Of a stretch of DNA of 64,000 nucleotides, positions 12,297-22,679 are shown piece by piece; the stretch's first letter is position 1; each line of letters opens with the position of its first letter. The stretch comes from Cornus controversa (lineage: Eukaryota > Streptophyta > Magnoliopsida > Cornales > Cornaceae), in NCBI GenBank assembly GCA_026545225.1, contig CM048849.1, positions 56,811,836 through 56,875,835 of the forward strand, in the 5' to 3' direction. Under the pieces are notes generated by a model. It saw nothing but the letters and a program-made list of their open reading frames with translations, was not told where the DNA came from and made no database searches. The position numbers and the translations under genes were made by a program.

Positions 12297-12973
12297 ACAA
12301 ATGCGTTAAAATTTAGAATAAATGTGTTAAAACATAATTTATACAGCAATGGATCCAGACATCAAGGTAATGATTAATAATATAAATGGTTTGGTGCTAG
12401 ATTTTGTCCTTTAGAGAAACCTTCTTTGAGTTTGAGCTAATCAATTGCTTTAAAGTGATTGGTTTTTTAAATTTATGGACTGAGTAATACATTTATATAA
12501 TTAATCATTTTTTTTCTTCCAAAGTGTTACTACTATTTTATTTCAAAACAAAAGACAGAGCTTACATACAAAAGAAGGATAAGCACCTCCTTAGAACAAA
12601 ACTCATAGTACATCGAATCTCACCACAAAATTGAAACAGCCATAAAAACAAGAAAAGGGACAAAAACAGGACAAAACAACACAAAAAACATCGTAGATTT
12701 CACCATTTTAACTCCTAACACCATGTCCATTCAGAGACAACCAGCAGGTCCAAAACAAACGAACAAATAAATATAAGAAACAGAATAAGAAAGAACACAC
12801 ATTATAATTATTTGTAAAATCTTGAATAGTTAACAGAACAATGAACTAGTGGGAACTTCAATCTAGCAAGTCCAACTATTATCAAACTTAACAATGACAT
12901 GGATACAGAAAAAAAAAAAAAAAAAGCTATCTTATGTCCATCCTCCATATCATGTCGAATAAACTAAATCAAG
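12297..12973. other. Intergenic, AT-rich
   Basis: No gene seen. It ends about 70 bases beyond a 20-A run near 12911, and may hold the 3' untranslated part of the dehydrogenase remnant read from the minus strand. Confidence 0.4.
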
Positions 12974-13952
12974 CTAAGCTCTCAAGGTGTTTCCTACGTC
13001 GATGAGAAATCGATAACCGACATCCCCTTTTGCGAGTCGCTCCATGGCCGTGTTTAAATAATCCATCGAAATAACTTCAACAGCTGCAGTTATGTTTTGT
13101 TTCCCAGCAAAATCTATCATTTCTTGTGTCTCCTTCAACCCCCCTGTTACACTTGCTGCTATAAGCTTCCTCCCTACATGCATTTCAAACAATTCAGATT
13201 TTTCAATCACTAGATGGAACAAAGAAGAAGAAGAAGAAGAACGACAAGTAAGACTTCGAGAAATGCTTTGGACTGTCCAATTTCATTCGTTTGAAAATCT
13301 TCCCTCATTCCGTGTGTCAAATTGGACATATAACAGTCTTGTAGTCAAAACAATTTAAAGAATTCTTTCTAAAAGATGTTAAATTCAACGGTTCAAAAAC
13401 TCATTTATGTGAATGGAGCATGATGTCATGTGGTGGGGATTCACCATCCCACTCACAATACACACATATGGAAACAACTAAGAAAAATCATTATTCTATA
13501 GATTTTTCGAACACAAATGTACTTACTTAGAAGCAAAGGCATAATTGACAACTCAATTGGTTTCTCCAAATCTGGTGCACCCAACACTATCAACTTCCCA
13601 TCGTTTTTCAAAAGATCAATCAAAACATTCAGAGAATGAGGAGCAGAGACTGTATCAACAATGCCATCCATAGTCCCCACAGCAGCCTACATAACATAAT
13701 GCAAAACACAACACAATTTAGACATGAACCATATAAATTCAACATTTCAACACAAAACTGCATGATATATATCAGCCAACAATTTAGCTCTTACAATCTC
13801 ACCTGCATTTGTTGCATGTCACGGCTGACCAAAAATGAATCATCTCCTAGTCGATTGATGGCTTCCTCTTTCTTGGCCAGAGATGTGCTAATCAGAGTCA
13901 CCTTCATCCCAAATGTTTTGGTCATATGTATACCCGCGAACGATGGGGGTAC
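12974..13952 (-). pseudogene. Cinnamyl alcohol/mannitol dehydrogenase-like, 3' remnant
   Basis: Three exons of the zinc-type medium-chain dehydrogenase C-terminal half are read on the minus strand: 13803-about 13952 ([33 protein letters not shown]), 13527-13686 ([30 protein letters not shown]) and 12974-13173 ([20 protein letters not shown] through [11 protein letters not shown] and stop). Introns have GT-AG ends and frame is kept across both. These cover the second half of the NAD(P)-binding fold and the C-terminus of the CAD family. The N-terminal zinc domain (GHE motif, structural cysteines) is absent upstream, and where the family has GxGGxG the sequence reads [10 protein letters not shown], so the nucleotide-binding loop is broken. 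I therefore call it a 5'-truncated pseudogene; a chimeric transcript cannot be excluded. Confidence 0.75.
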
Positions 13953-14537
13953 TGGAAACCGAAACCAAAAATTAATATAAATGTCACTTTGAGATCATGC
14001 TCATGTAATTTTAATTTATATCAAAGACAAAAAGGAAAACAAATAAAAAAGAAAAATCTGAAACCTTCTAGTAAAGTGGAAAGGAGAGAGTATCCCCGAA
14101 GAATCTCTAGCTGCAAATCCAAGAAATTGACACTTCTTTCGTGTTATACACTACACAATCAATGACTCATGGAATTGTAGTAGGCAGGATAGGATATTGA
14201 AAAACATTGGTGTTATTCAAAGGTTAATCATCATAACATTTGACTGTTCTATTGCTTGCCATACACACCAATGCTCAATTATTTTATCGCTGAATCATGG
14301 GAAAATTCAAAATGACCATCATTTTCTCGGTCCAAATCCAAATCCAAATCAACTCTCAACCTAGTTCCCACTATTTGTTGAATGATTAAATGGGTTCATT
14401 TTGAAAATCACAAAGGAAAGTTCTTACCTTTTTAATAGATTCTCTTTTGATCGCAGCCGAAGGCTTACCTTCTTCACATATGGGCTGTAAAGAAGAATCA
14501 GACGGTGGATCTCCATGATTAAAGACAGAGAATTGTC

Positions 14538-14568
<31 letters not shown>

Positions 14569-14635
14569 GCCCCTTACTTTTTAAAATATGTTGTGTCAGT
14601 CCCTAATTCCACTTTTCTGTTACATATGACATAAA
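13953..14635. other. Intergenic, with TA microsatellite
   Basis: Holds a TA repeat at about 14539-14565. A short minus-strand open stretch near 14410-14520 ends in a GTAAGA donor-like site but has no start and no recognised homology. No CAD N-terminus is found here. Confidence 0.45.
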
Positions 14636-14644
14636 TTTTGTTTT
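14636..14644. repeat. Target-site duplication of MULE, left
   Basis: TTTTGTTTT, identical to 15951-15959. Confidence 0.88.
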
Positions 14645-15950
14645 GAGTAATGATACTCTGTCCGATTGAAAAAGATCGATTAGAGTCCGAGTCCAACGTG
14701 GCTGTCTACGTCAACAAAATTTCTTTGCACACAAAAGAGCTAAAAAATTACAGAGTTCTCTCTCCGATTCTCTCTCCCCGATTCTCTTTCTTTACCAGAC
14801 TAGTGCAACTAAAGGAAAGATTAAAATCAAGTATTCTCTCTCCACGATTCTCTTTCTTTGCAAGACTAGTGCAACTAAAGGAAAGATTAAAATCAAGTAA
14901 TTATTTAAGAAATCCAAATTTAATACAAGTAATTGTTTGATCTCTCTTTCGTTCTTCTCTGTGATTTATTTTTCAACACCCATCTCTCTCCACCATACAC
15001 ATCATCACCTTCAATCCCAACTGTCCCTCCGCACCCACCAACTTATAAGATGGAATTTCTTTGAGTCACCCTGATAAGAACCTCTTAATACTGTTATTGA
15101 AAACATTCTTAATGAATTCTGGAATATTATACACAAGAAACAACATACCATTATTTATTTATTTATTTAGATGTTGTAAAATTGGCAACATTGGATTCCA
15201 ATATAAATATCCTTCTCACCAATTTACAAAACCATATATATAGCCACACCTTATATGTATAAGATACTAACAATACAAAAAATAATAATAACAATTAAAA
15301 ATCATCTAAGAAATTAGGGTGGTGTTCCTCAAGAACCTATAGAATTCAAATATATGTAAAGAAATAACCTTAAATTGATTTGGGTGTTACTCGTGACATC
15401 TTTGTTCTTACAACTGGAAATAGTCTATGCTGTTAACTTCTCTCACAAAGTCCCAACATGAAAATCATCCCTGATTTGTAATTAATGCGGAGGGACTATT
15501 GAAGGTGATGATTGGTCTGGTGGGGTGGAGAGAGAACTGGTTGTTGGAAAAAAGATGAGAGAAGAGAGGGAAAGAGATATCGAATAATTACTTGAATGGA
15601 ATTTGGGGTTTCTCGGACATGAGTGTAGAACAATTACTTGATTCTAATATTTCTTTCTCACCACCTTGTGTAGATGAATATACAGGTAACTGGATGAAAT
15701 TTGAGATTTCCTGGACATGGACAAGAGTTGTTTGAAACTTGAATCAGTAGAACACTCCTCGATGCCTCTGTTATTCTGCGAGATTAAAAAGAGGAAGAAT
15801 TGAGTAACGGTGAAAGAAAAACAGAAACGAAGAAGAAGAGGGAGAGAAGGGAATCGTGGAGAGAGAATCAAAGACAAATCGTATTCTGTATTTTGTTTTT
15901 ATTTTATTTTTTTTTAGCGTGAGCAGCCACGTGACAAAGTATCATTACTC
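14645..15950. mobile_element. Non-autonomous Mutator-like foldback element
   Basis: A 1,306-bp element with terminal inverted repeats GAGTAATGATAC at both ends and a perfect 9-bp target duplication TTTTGTTTT at 14636-14644 and 15951-15959, the length typical of MULEs. Complementarity continues inward (ACGTGGCTG; TCTCTCTCC with GGAGAGAGA; TCACCTTCAA with TTGAAGGTGA; CCCTCCGCA with TGCGGAGGG), so it can fold on itself over most of its length. The interior includes a 66-bp tandem duplication (about 14770-14898). No transposase is encoded. Confidence 0.88.
14770..14898. repeat. 66-bp tandem duplication inside the MULE
   Basis: Two adjacent copies, each containing CGATTCTCTTTCTTT and ending in AAAGATTAAAATCAAGT, with few differences (CCCCG against CCACG, ACCAG against GCAAG). 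Confidence 0.85.
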
Positions 15951-15959
15951 TTTTGTTTT
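15951..15959. repeat. Target-site duplication of MULE, right
   Basis: TTTTGTTTT, identical to 14636-14644. Confidence 0.88.
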
Positions 15960-16528
15960 TGGCACTTGACATGTCCAGAGTGTCCTGTTGCAATTGTTAT
16001 ATAAATTACCAAATTTTAACCCCTCTCTTTCTCTCCCTCAAAATTCTGCAATCTACGTTTCTCTCTCTTCAATTTTTAACCCCTCTCTCTATATACTTCA
16101 GAATCCGACTTCTAGACTCGTCCGCGAGACTCGTCCGCGAGTTTCAAAATCGGCTTGTGAGCCGGCACGCTTTTTTGGTTAGTCAATTTATTCAACGAAA
16201 AGAGGAGCTATACAAACAGGCCAGAGTCCAAAAAAGCCAAAGAAGCCTAACAGGCCCAAAGGCAACACCATAGAACAAAAGGCCCGAAAAGGCTCACAAG
16301 ACCATGGCAAAACAACAACAGTAGATGACTGCAATGAAGATATGTGCATTCCTAAATTGGCTGAACTGGAATTGAAATATTGTTGTGGAGAAGATAATGG
16401 AGTCCAAGGTTAAGAATTGCCTATCACTCACTGCATATTTAATAAATACAATATTGCTTATGCACATGAACAACGATATTAATATGCAATGTGATAAACG
16501 AACGACGATCCTCAAATAGGTCTAAGGT
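15960..16528. other. Intergenic upstream of DUF295 copy 1
   Basis: Includes a pyrimidine-rich stretch (16015-16100) with a repeated AATTTTTAACCCCTCTCT-like phrase and a direct repeat GACTCGTCCGCGAG (about 16115-16142). No gene recognised. Confidence 0.45.
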
Positions 16529-16545
16529 TATATATATATATACCC
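16527..16545 (+). promoter_or_regulatory. Possible TATA box of DUF295 copy 1
   Basis: A TA run (TTATATATATATATA) just before CCCCGGG, about 150 bases before the ATG at 16698. Only position and composition support it. Confidence 0.35.
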
Positions 16546-16678
16546 CGGGTTAGTTGGATTGTGCCTAGATCTCAACCATGGTCAATCTCAACTATGTTTG
16601 GACTGGAATTTTTCGATCCAAACCCATAACAAACAAGTTTGACTCGAGTCGGTGCCACTCGGGTAACACCCTGGATAA

Positions 16679-16732
16679 ATGGACAATGTCCGTGTGAATG
16701 CCGTTCTGTTTTGCAAGTCAAAAAAATTGTAG
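16679..16732 (+). promoter_or_regulatory. Overlapping upstream ORF of DUF295 copy 1
   Basis: ATG at 16679 opens a 17-codon frame ending in TAG at 16730-16732. It overlaps the main ATG at 16698 in another frame, so ribosomes starting here could only reinitiate downstream, for example at the in-frame ATG at 16779. Confidence 0.45.
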
Positions 16733-18305
16733 TGAAACTAAAATAAAAGTGGCTAATTGGAGGAGTTTTGGCGATCGGATGCTGTACTGCCACCGGAATA
16801 TGCTAAACTCCAGTACCGGTGGTGGTGGTTTGCTCCTTGGAGGCGGATGCTTGAAAAAAACTGCGACCTTTTTGCCGATCCGACGTTGTTTTTCTTCTTC
16901 TTCTCCACCTGTAAGTCCTCCTCGATCACTGTCGTCGTCACCATTGCTCATGGTACCTCCCAGGGTGGTTGTTGCCAATCACAACAATTCATCACACGAG
17001 GACAAGAAGAGTGATGACTATTATAATTTCTTCAGCGTTTTGGAGCAGAGTCAATTTAGAGTTGGGAAGAATCTTACGATACCATGGCAGAGAGAGCTCC
17101 TTACGCCGAAAGACGCAGCATGTGTGGGCTCTTCCCATGGCTGGCTGGTCTTCAACGACCCTCGCAATTGCCACTCTTATCTCTACAACCCCTTAATAGA
17201 CTCTCCTCATATCCCCTACATCCCCCTCCCTTCTGTCGAAACCATCCCCAACTTTCGCGGCCTTCGCTTCTTCAAATCCGATCTCTCCTCCCCTTCCCCT
17301 TCTATCATCACACAATTCCTTATTAAGCTCAACGTAAACAACAATAATAGAAACACGGACACATACGAGGAAACCTTGTCCTACAAAAGAGCCCGTTATA
17401 GGTACGTACGAAGGCTTGTTATGTCATCAGCCCCATCGGTCCCCTGTTATTCTTCTTCTTCATCACCATCATCATCAACAAAACCGAAACCAGAACAACT
17501 TGACAACCACGAGGACTGCACTATAATGGCCCTCCACAGCGGAGCTGATGATGTGGCCTTCTGCAAACCTGGCGACGATAGGTGGACTGTCTTGGACGGT
17601 GTGCACCGACCTTATAGTGACATCATATATTTCAGCAAGGATCAGCGATTTTATGCCTTGCGTTGTGATTGTATTAACATTGAAGCTTGGGACCTCAGAG
17701 ATCCCTCTTGTCCCAAACATCAAGTGTTTGATCCTCCTCCTGACTACTGTCCTGGGAAGCTTAGAGAGAAAATTGGGAAATCCTATAATTGGGATGCGAA
17801 AAATTATTTAGTTGAATCTTCGGGGGATCTTTTGCTGCTTTCCAGGTTTGTAGCTCTTAGTGTTGCTAAACGTAGGATTGTGCATCCTCGTAGATTGGAA
17901 GCTGAGAAAGGTGGAGTAGTAGTGAAGAATGACATGAATATTGATGAGGAATGGGAAAAATGTTTCCTACACGACGATGATGCTTATTGGACTGTGGGAT
18001 TTGATGTTCGTAAGTTTGATATGGATCACAATAAGTGGGAAACTGTGGAATGCTTAGGTGATCGGGCACTGTTTGTGGGAGACAGTCATTCCTTCTCTCT
18101 CTCAACTTGCGATTATCCGGAGCTGATTGGGAATTCTATCTATTTTGCAGATGATTTCTATAGTGCATTTAACGACACATATCATGGCCATGATAATGGC
18201 GTCTTTCACTTGGGAGATAACACCATAAAACCTTATTATCCAAACAGGGTGAAGATCATTGACCCACATCCAGTTTGGGTTGCCCCCAACACGTACAATA
18301 TGTAG
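16698..18305 (+). CDS. DUF295 (KIB1-4 beta-propeller) protein, organellar type, copy 1
   Basis: Intronless gene of 535 residues. The N-terminus is basic and serine-rich with RRCFSSSS at residues 62-69, a mitochondrial presequence/cleavage-like motif, and no F-box is seen. This fits the plant DUF295 organellar group rather than F-box/SKIP23-type members. The domain spans roughly residues 105-530: PWQRELL, GSSHGWL, DPRNC, YNPLIDSP, IIYFSKDQRFYAL, EAWDLRDP, VESSGDLLL, CLGDRALFVG, GVFHLGDNTI. Biochemical role is unknown; expansion of this family and stress-related expression are known from Arabidopsis. Paralogue at 22680 is similar along its length. Odd: the codon aligned with the paralogue's start ATG is GTG (16749-16751), so translation must begin at the upstream ATG 16698 (adding 17 residues) or at ATG 16779. 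The frame is otherwise intact. Confidence 0.85.
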   Translation: MPFCFASQKNCSETKIKVANWRSFGDRMLYCHRNMLNSSTGGGGLLLGGGCLKKTATFLPIRRCFSSSSPPVSPPRSLSSSPLLMVPPRVVVANHNNSSHEDKKSDDYYNFFSVLEQSQFRVGKNLTIPWQRELLTPKDAACVGSSHGWLVFNDPRNCHSYLYNPLIDSPHIPYIPLPSVETIPNFRGLRFFKSDLSSPSPSIITQFLIKLNVNNNNRNTDTYEETLSYKRARYRYVRRLVMSSAPSVPCYSSSSSPSSSTKPKPEQLDNHEDCTIMALHSGADDVAFCKPGDDRWTVLDGVHRPYSDIIYFSKDQRFYALRCDCINIEAWDLRDPSCPKHQVFDPPPDYCPGKLREKIGKSYNWDAKNYLVESSGDLLLLSRFVALSVAKRRIVHPRRLEAEKGGVVVKNDMNIDEEWEKCFLHDDDAYWTVGFDVRKFDMDHNKWETVECLGDRALFVGDSHSFSLSTCDYPELIGNSIYFADDFYSAFNDTYHGHDNGVFHLGDNTIKPYYPNRVKIIDPHPVWVAPNTYNM

Positions 18306-19952
18306 CTAGTTCTACACTAACTAACAGACAGCTATCTATCTCTTTTTGGCTTACTAGGTTTAATTTCCCTTTCCTCCTTCATCTAGGTAAGTTTGTTTTT
18401 TGATTTTTTCATTAAGGTTGGTAATAATAAAGGTTGTGATGTTCGTTTTCTGAAGGTTCTGGTCTTCTTAGATCAGGCTTCCTAATATTACACTAGTTCG
18501 ATATGTTTTTTTTTTTTTGTTCAATCCGAGGTTTAGTATATACTGTAACAATGATGTCAACAACGATCAATTTTTTCTGCAACTCCAATATATACACAGT
18601 GCCTAACAACGACTCTTGTCAGTAGTAGATAAGAATAGAATCTTTCTCCTCTTAGGATAGATTTTGGTGCTAACTGATTTGGGCTTGAAAAGCTGTTTTT
18701 GCTTCTCATTAATGGCTGGTGTTTGTTAGTGTATGCTTGGTCGCCATTAATGTGTTCATATAGTTAGTTATGAATTCATTTTCTAGTTGCTTGCCATGAT
18801 TGGGTATGGTAATTTTGTTTTACTAATGCATAGATGCACATCTCGTGTCCATAGAAATGCTTTGATGTGTCAGTTTGGTTTTAGTAACATGTAAGAGTCG
18901 AGGATAAATCTTCTCTAATTCATGACTAAATTTGTTACACTAGTGTCTAGTGAATACCTTTATTAATATATTAAGAAGCAATGTTCACACATCACAGTGC
19001 ACTCTTAACATTGAAATTTGCTCTGGCCTGAAGTAACTTGAATAATAAAAGGTGCAGAAGTAATTTGGAGTTCACACATTTCCTTCGAGATTTTGGGATC
19101 AGTTGGAAGGAATTTTTAATATGCTTCAGAAGGCATAGTTGTTCACATGGCTTAGTTAGAGGTCCAATCCTTCTACTCATGACAGGTCAGTTGGTATACT
19201 GTCTTGAGCAGGTAGTCATAACTCATAACCTGTAAAGACATTGGGTTTCTTTCTATTTCTTTTCTATTGATTGCATTCTTATTAATTTAATTTCTCACCT
19301 TGGCTAGCTCTTGAACAGACATTGCTTGGTGCAATGGTAACAGTTGAGATTGAAAAGTGCAAGGGTATAGTTTCGAGTATGAGTAAAATGTCAAAGATTA
19401 GGTTTGTCTCAAGTCTTCCTCAAAGCACTTTGTATTGGCAAGACCTGCACTGGGTAATGGACTTTTTTTATTCTTTTTTTTTTTTTTTGTTTATTAATCT
19501 TGTGTGAGTTTTTGCATTGTGAATTATTTCTGCACACAATATGCAATATAATAGTGGCCAAAACTGCATACTTCCATTTTTTTAGAAATTGTCCTCTGAA
19601 AACGTTAACAAGTGGATCAGTTGAAATCTTTAGTGTCAGTTAGAGTTGCTAATGAAGCAAACTGCTAAGTACATGAACTTGAAATCAGTCAGCTTGATGA
19701 AGTAATGAGCCATAACAAGTTTTTTTTTTAATGGAACATGAAGCCCCTGGAAATATCCAATTGGATTATATTGCATTCTACCCTTAAAGCATGCATCATT
19801 GCTTTTTGCATAATGCACTTGTATGTCACAAACTGTCCCTAAGGTGAACTGCATTTCTGAAGTTCTTCTATTTTTATGTTTAAGTTATCTTAGCAAATAT
19901 CAGCATCACTGTCTCCCTATCTATCTCTCAGGGCAAGTTTCATTGGAGCTAT
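18306..19952. other. Intergenic between DUF295 copy 1 and GT47 remnant
   Basis: No exon that could supply the N-terminal half of the GT47 protein was found. A stretch at 19322-19455 is open (TVEIEKCKGIVSSMSKMSKI) but not recognised. Poly-T runs at about 18508 and 19480. Confidence 0.45.
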
Positions 19953-20112
19953 GCAGCTCTTTAATGCAAAGAATTTAGTGGGAGAATGCATTAACCAAAA
20001 TTGTTGTATGTCAAAATTCGAGATGCCGGCTACTTTATATTCAGCTCTTTAATGCAAAAACTTTAGTGGGAGAATGCATTAACCAAAATTGTTGTATGTC
20101 AAAATTTGAGAT
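19953..20112. repeat. 88-bp tandem duplication
   Basis: CAGCTCTTTAATGCAAA followed by TTTAGTGGGAGAATGCATT and AAAATTGTTGTATGTCAAAA occurs at about 19955-20030 and again at 20042-20112, nearly identical. Confidence 0.85.
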
Positions 20113-20712
20113 GGAATGACAAACTACTAGCCAACCCCAAATAGTTGGGATAAGGCTTTGTTGAGTTGAGTTGCCGTGAAATGTGAGATGGTGTGTGGTT
20201 GTTCCAAATATATAGGAAGACATGTTTCGCATAAAAGACTGAAGAGCAACAACTAAGAGTTGCTGTTTGTGCAGGTGCAGGGAGAAAAAAATATTTAATC
20301 AATCTTATTTTGGAATTTCAGCTCCACTCTCTATTTCCTTATTGAATTGTAGTTTGTTCTGATAACTCCCATCTTCTCTTACCTAACTTTTGTCTTCTTG
20401 GATCTGAAGAAGATGGAATGACGAACTACTAGCCAACCCCAAATAGTTGGGATAAGGCTTTGTTGAGTTGAGTTGAGTTGCTGTGAAATGTGAGATGGTG
20501 TGTGGTTGTTCCAAATATATAGGAAGACATGTTTCGCATAAAAGACTGAAGAGCAACAACTAAGAGTTGCTGTTTGTGCATGTGCAGGGAGAAAGGGAGA
20601 AAAAGATATTTATCAATCTTATTTTGGAATTTCAGCTCCACTCTCTATTTCCTTATGGAATTGTAGTTTGTTCTGATAACTCCCATCTTCTCTTACCTAA
20701 CTTTTGTCTTCT
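20111..20712. repeat. 301-bp tandem duplication carrying a SINE/LINE-like tail
   Basis: Two adjacent copies (about 20111-20411 and 20412-20712) are almost identical; copy 2 has one extra GAGTT and a short insertion in GGGAGAAA. Each begins GATGGAATGAC(A/G)AACTAC and contains CCCCAAATAGTTGGGATAAG, GCTTTGTTGAGTTGAG, a phrase seen at the 3' end of plant RTE LINEs and SINEs. Similar phrases occur at 61200, 61560 and 62410. The array ends right at the 3' splice site of the GT47 exon. Confidence 0.88.
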
Positions 20713-20725
20713 TTTTTTTTTATAG

Positions 20726-21415
20726 GGCTCTTACACACTGACTGAGCATGAGGAGCTAAGAAAGAATACCATAAAAGTTATCTGCAATGCAGATGTGTCC
20801 GAAAATTTTTTTGTCGCTGGAAAGGATGTTTCCCTGCCGCAAACCACCATAAGGCACCCCAGAAGGCCTACTAAAGGTGTTAGTGGGAAAAGAATGTCAC
20901 AGCGCCCAATTCTCGCCTTCTTTGCTGGAAAGATGCATGGTAGGGTCCGTCCCAAATTTCTCAAGTACTGGCGTGGTAAAGATAAAGATATGAGGATTTA
21001 TGGGACTTTACCCAATAGAGTTGCCAGAAAAATGTCTTATGCTCTACACATGAAATCAAGTAAATATTGCATTTGCCCAATGGGTTATGAAATTAACAGC
21101 CCTAGGATTATGGAGGCTATATATTCTGCATGTGTTCCAGTGATTATAGCTGACAACTTTGTCCCTCCATTAAATGAAGTGCTAGATTGGAGCGCTTTTT
21201 CTGTGACTGTGGCCGAGAAGGATATAACCAAACTGAAGGAGATTTTACTGACTATCCCTACAAGACGATACCTTACCATGCAAATTAATGTGAAGAAGTT
21301 GCAGAAGCATTTGCAATGGAACACAAGTCCAATCAGATATGATTTGTTCCACATGATTTTGCATTCAAATTGGCTTAGCAGGCTGAGCCAGATTGAAGTC
21401 CCACAGTCATCATAA
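20726..21415 (+). pseudogene. Exostosin-family (GT47) glycosyltransferase, last exon only
   Basis: After a polypyrimidine tract and AG at 20724-20725 the frame runs GSYTLTEHEELRKNTIKVIC, ADVSENFFVAGKDVSLPQT, RPILAFFAGKMHGRVRP, KYCICPMGYEINSPRIMEAI, CVPVIIADNFVPPLNEVLDW to a stop, about 229 residues. This is the conserved C-terminal half of plant GT47 exostosin proteins, Golgi type II enzymes of wall polysaccharide synthesis. The expected preceding exons (membrane anchor, YVYDLP region, HDW just before GSYT) are not found in the 2.4 kb back to the DUF295 gene, which instead holds tandem duplications. I call it a 5'-truncated remnant, though the surviving frame is undamaged, so recent loss or a far-upstream exon outside my recognition is possible. 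Confidence 0.75.
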
Positions 21416-22679
21416 ATTCTTGGGATTCTTTTAGGTGGGTTCTAGTCCGTCGAGTATAGCAGATTTTGAATGTCGATCAAGTAGAATTAGTCTAACTACC
21501 AATGGCTAGTACTTATTCCAACAATTGAGCGGCAAAAAATAACAAAAACTTATCATTATAGAATCTAAATCCTAACATAACTCAAATAACATAGAATTCA
21601 AATTAAATTTTATGTCCATATCTTCCTTTAAAATATCTTGATACAAGAAATTACAAATTTTTTTCCATAATTTTTTTAAATAAGCTCGGAACTATTTCTT
21701 TTGAATAATAACTCTAATAAAAACTCTAATCTATCTGAAGCTATATATATATATAATAGTATATGTTAGTGTTCTCCTGATTATTATTATTATACTGAAT
21801 GCTCAAGAACCCTCTCGGCCACAAACTTTCACACTATCAAATGACTGCATTCGAATTGTTGTATGATATTGTCCTTCAATTCGTACATGGTTACATCATA
21901 GGCAGAACTTCCAAGTCAAAATGTTTTGCTTCAATATTACCTATATCGTATTCTCTCAAAATAATTACTTTTAAAATATAGAAAGTTGTCAAATAATCAT
22001 TCACCTATAATCAATCACCTAATTCGTAAATTATATTCATGGTGTTTAGCATTTTCCATATAGATAGAGAGCACACCTCATTGGAGATAAATATCAGGAA
22101 CTAAATAAATTTGTGATCTTCTTTATTTTGGATAAAATATACTCCTAACACATTAACAACACTTTCAAACGGGAGACTTGGAGAGCACACTTCATAATCC
22201 TGAACACACACAAAAATAAGAATTTAATGCAAATTTTTAAAAAATTACGAACAAATTTTTAAAAAATTAATTATCCCAAGTATTAACATACAATAAATTA
22301 AGATTTAAATAAAGAAAGTTGAAAACAAAAAAATTATCATAATTTGAATATTATATATAATATATTTAAAATAAAAAATATGTATAAAAATAATATTACA
22401 ATTAGAGTTGGACTCGGATTATTGGCACATCAACTCAAGCCTAACCCTAATTAAATTCGGGTTGAGATTTTTTAACCCAAACTCAATCCTAATTGTAAAA
22501 ATAATTATTTAAGCCTGTAAAAAATCGGACTGGGTTTGTGTTAGGTTTGGGCTGCCCAATCCAAATTGCACCCCTGAAATATCATTTTGGTATTTGTAAC
22601 GTATTTAGGGTTGTGAGGAATGATTTAAATTGCTGTGTATACACACACAGGAGACGATTACGTTCGAGAAAGAAGTGAG
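21416..22679. other. Intergenic, AT-rich, upstream of DUF295 copy 2
   Basis: No gene seen. The last part (about 22400-22576) ends AAATTGCACCCCTGAAAT and is rich in AACCCAAAC/GGGTTTGGG-type phrases, like the end of a hAT-type MITE, but I could not find its partner end. Confidence 0.4.

Noticed and set aside
14410-14520. Minus-strand exon-like stretch reading DSSLQPICEEGKPSAAIK
   Set aside because: It has no start, is not CAD-like, and is too short to assign; only the donor-like GTAAGA supports it.
22400-22576. Possible right end of a hAT MITE (AAATTGCACCCCTG)
   Set aside because: No matching left end or duplication found, so not listed as an element.
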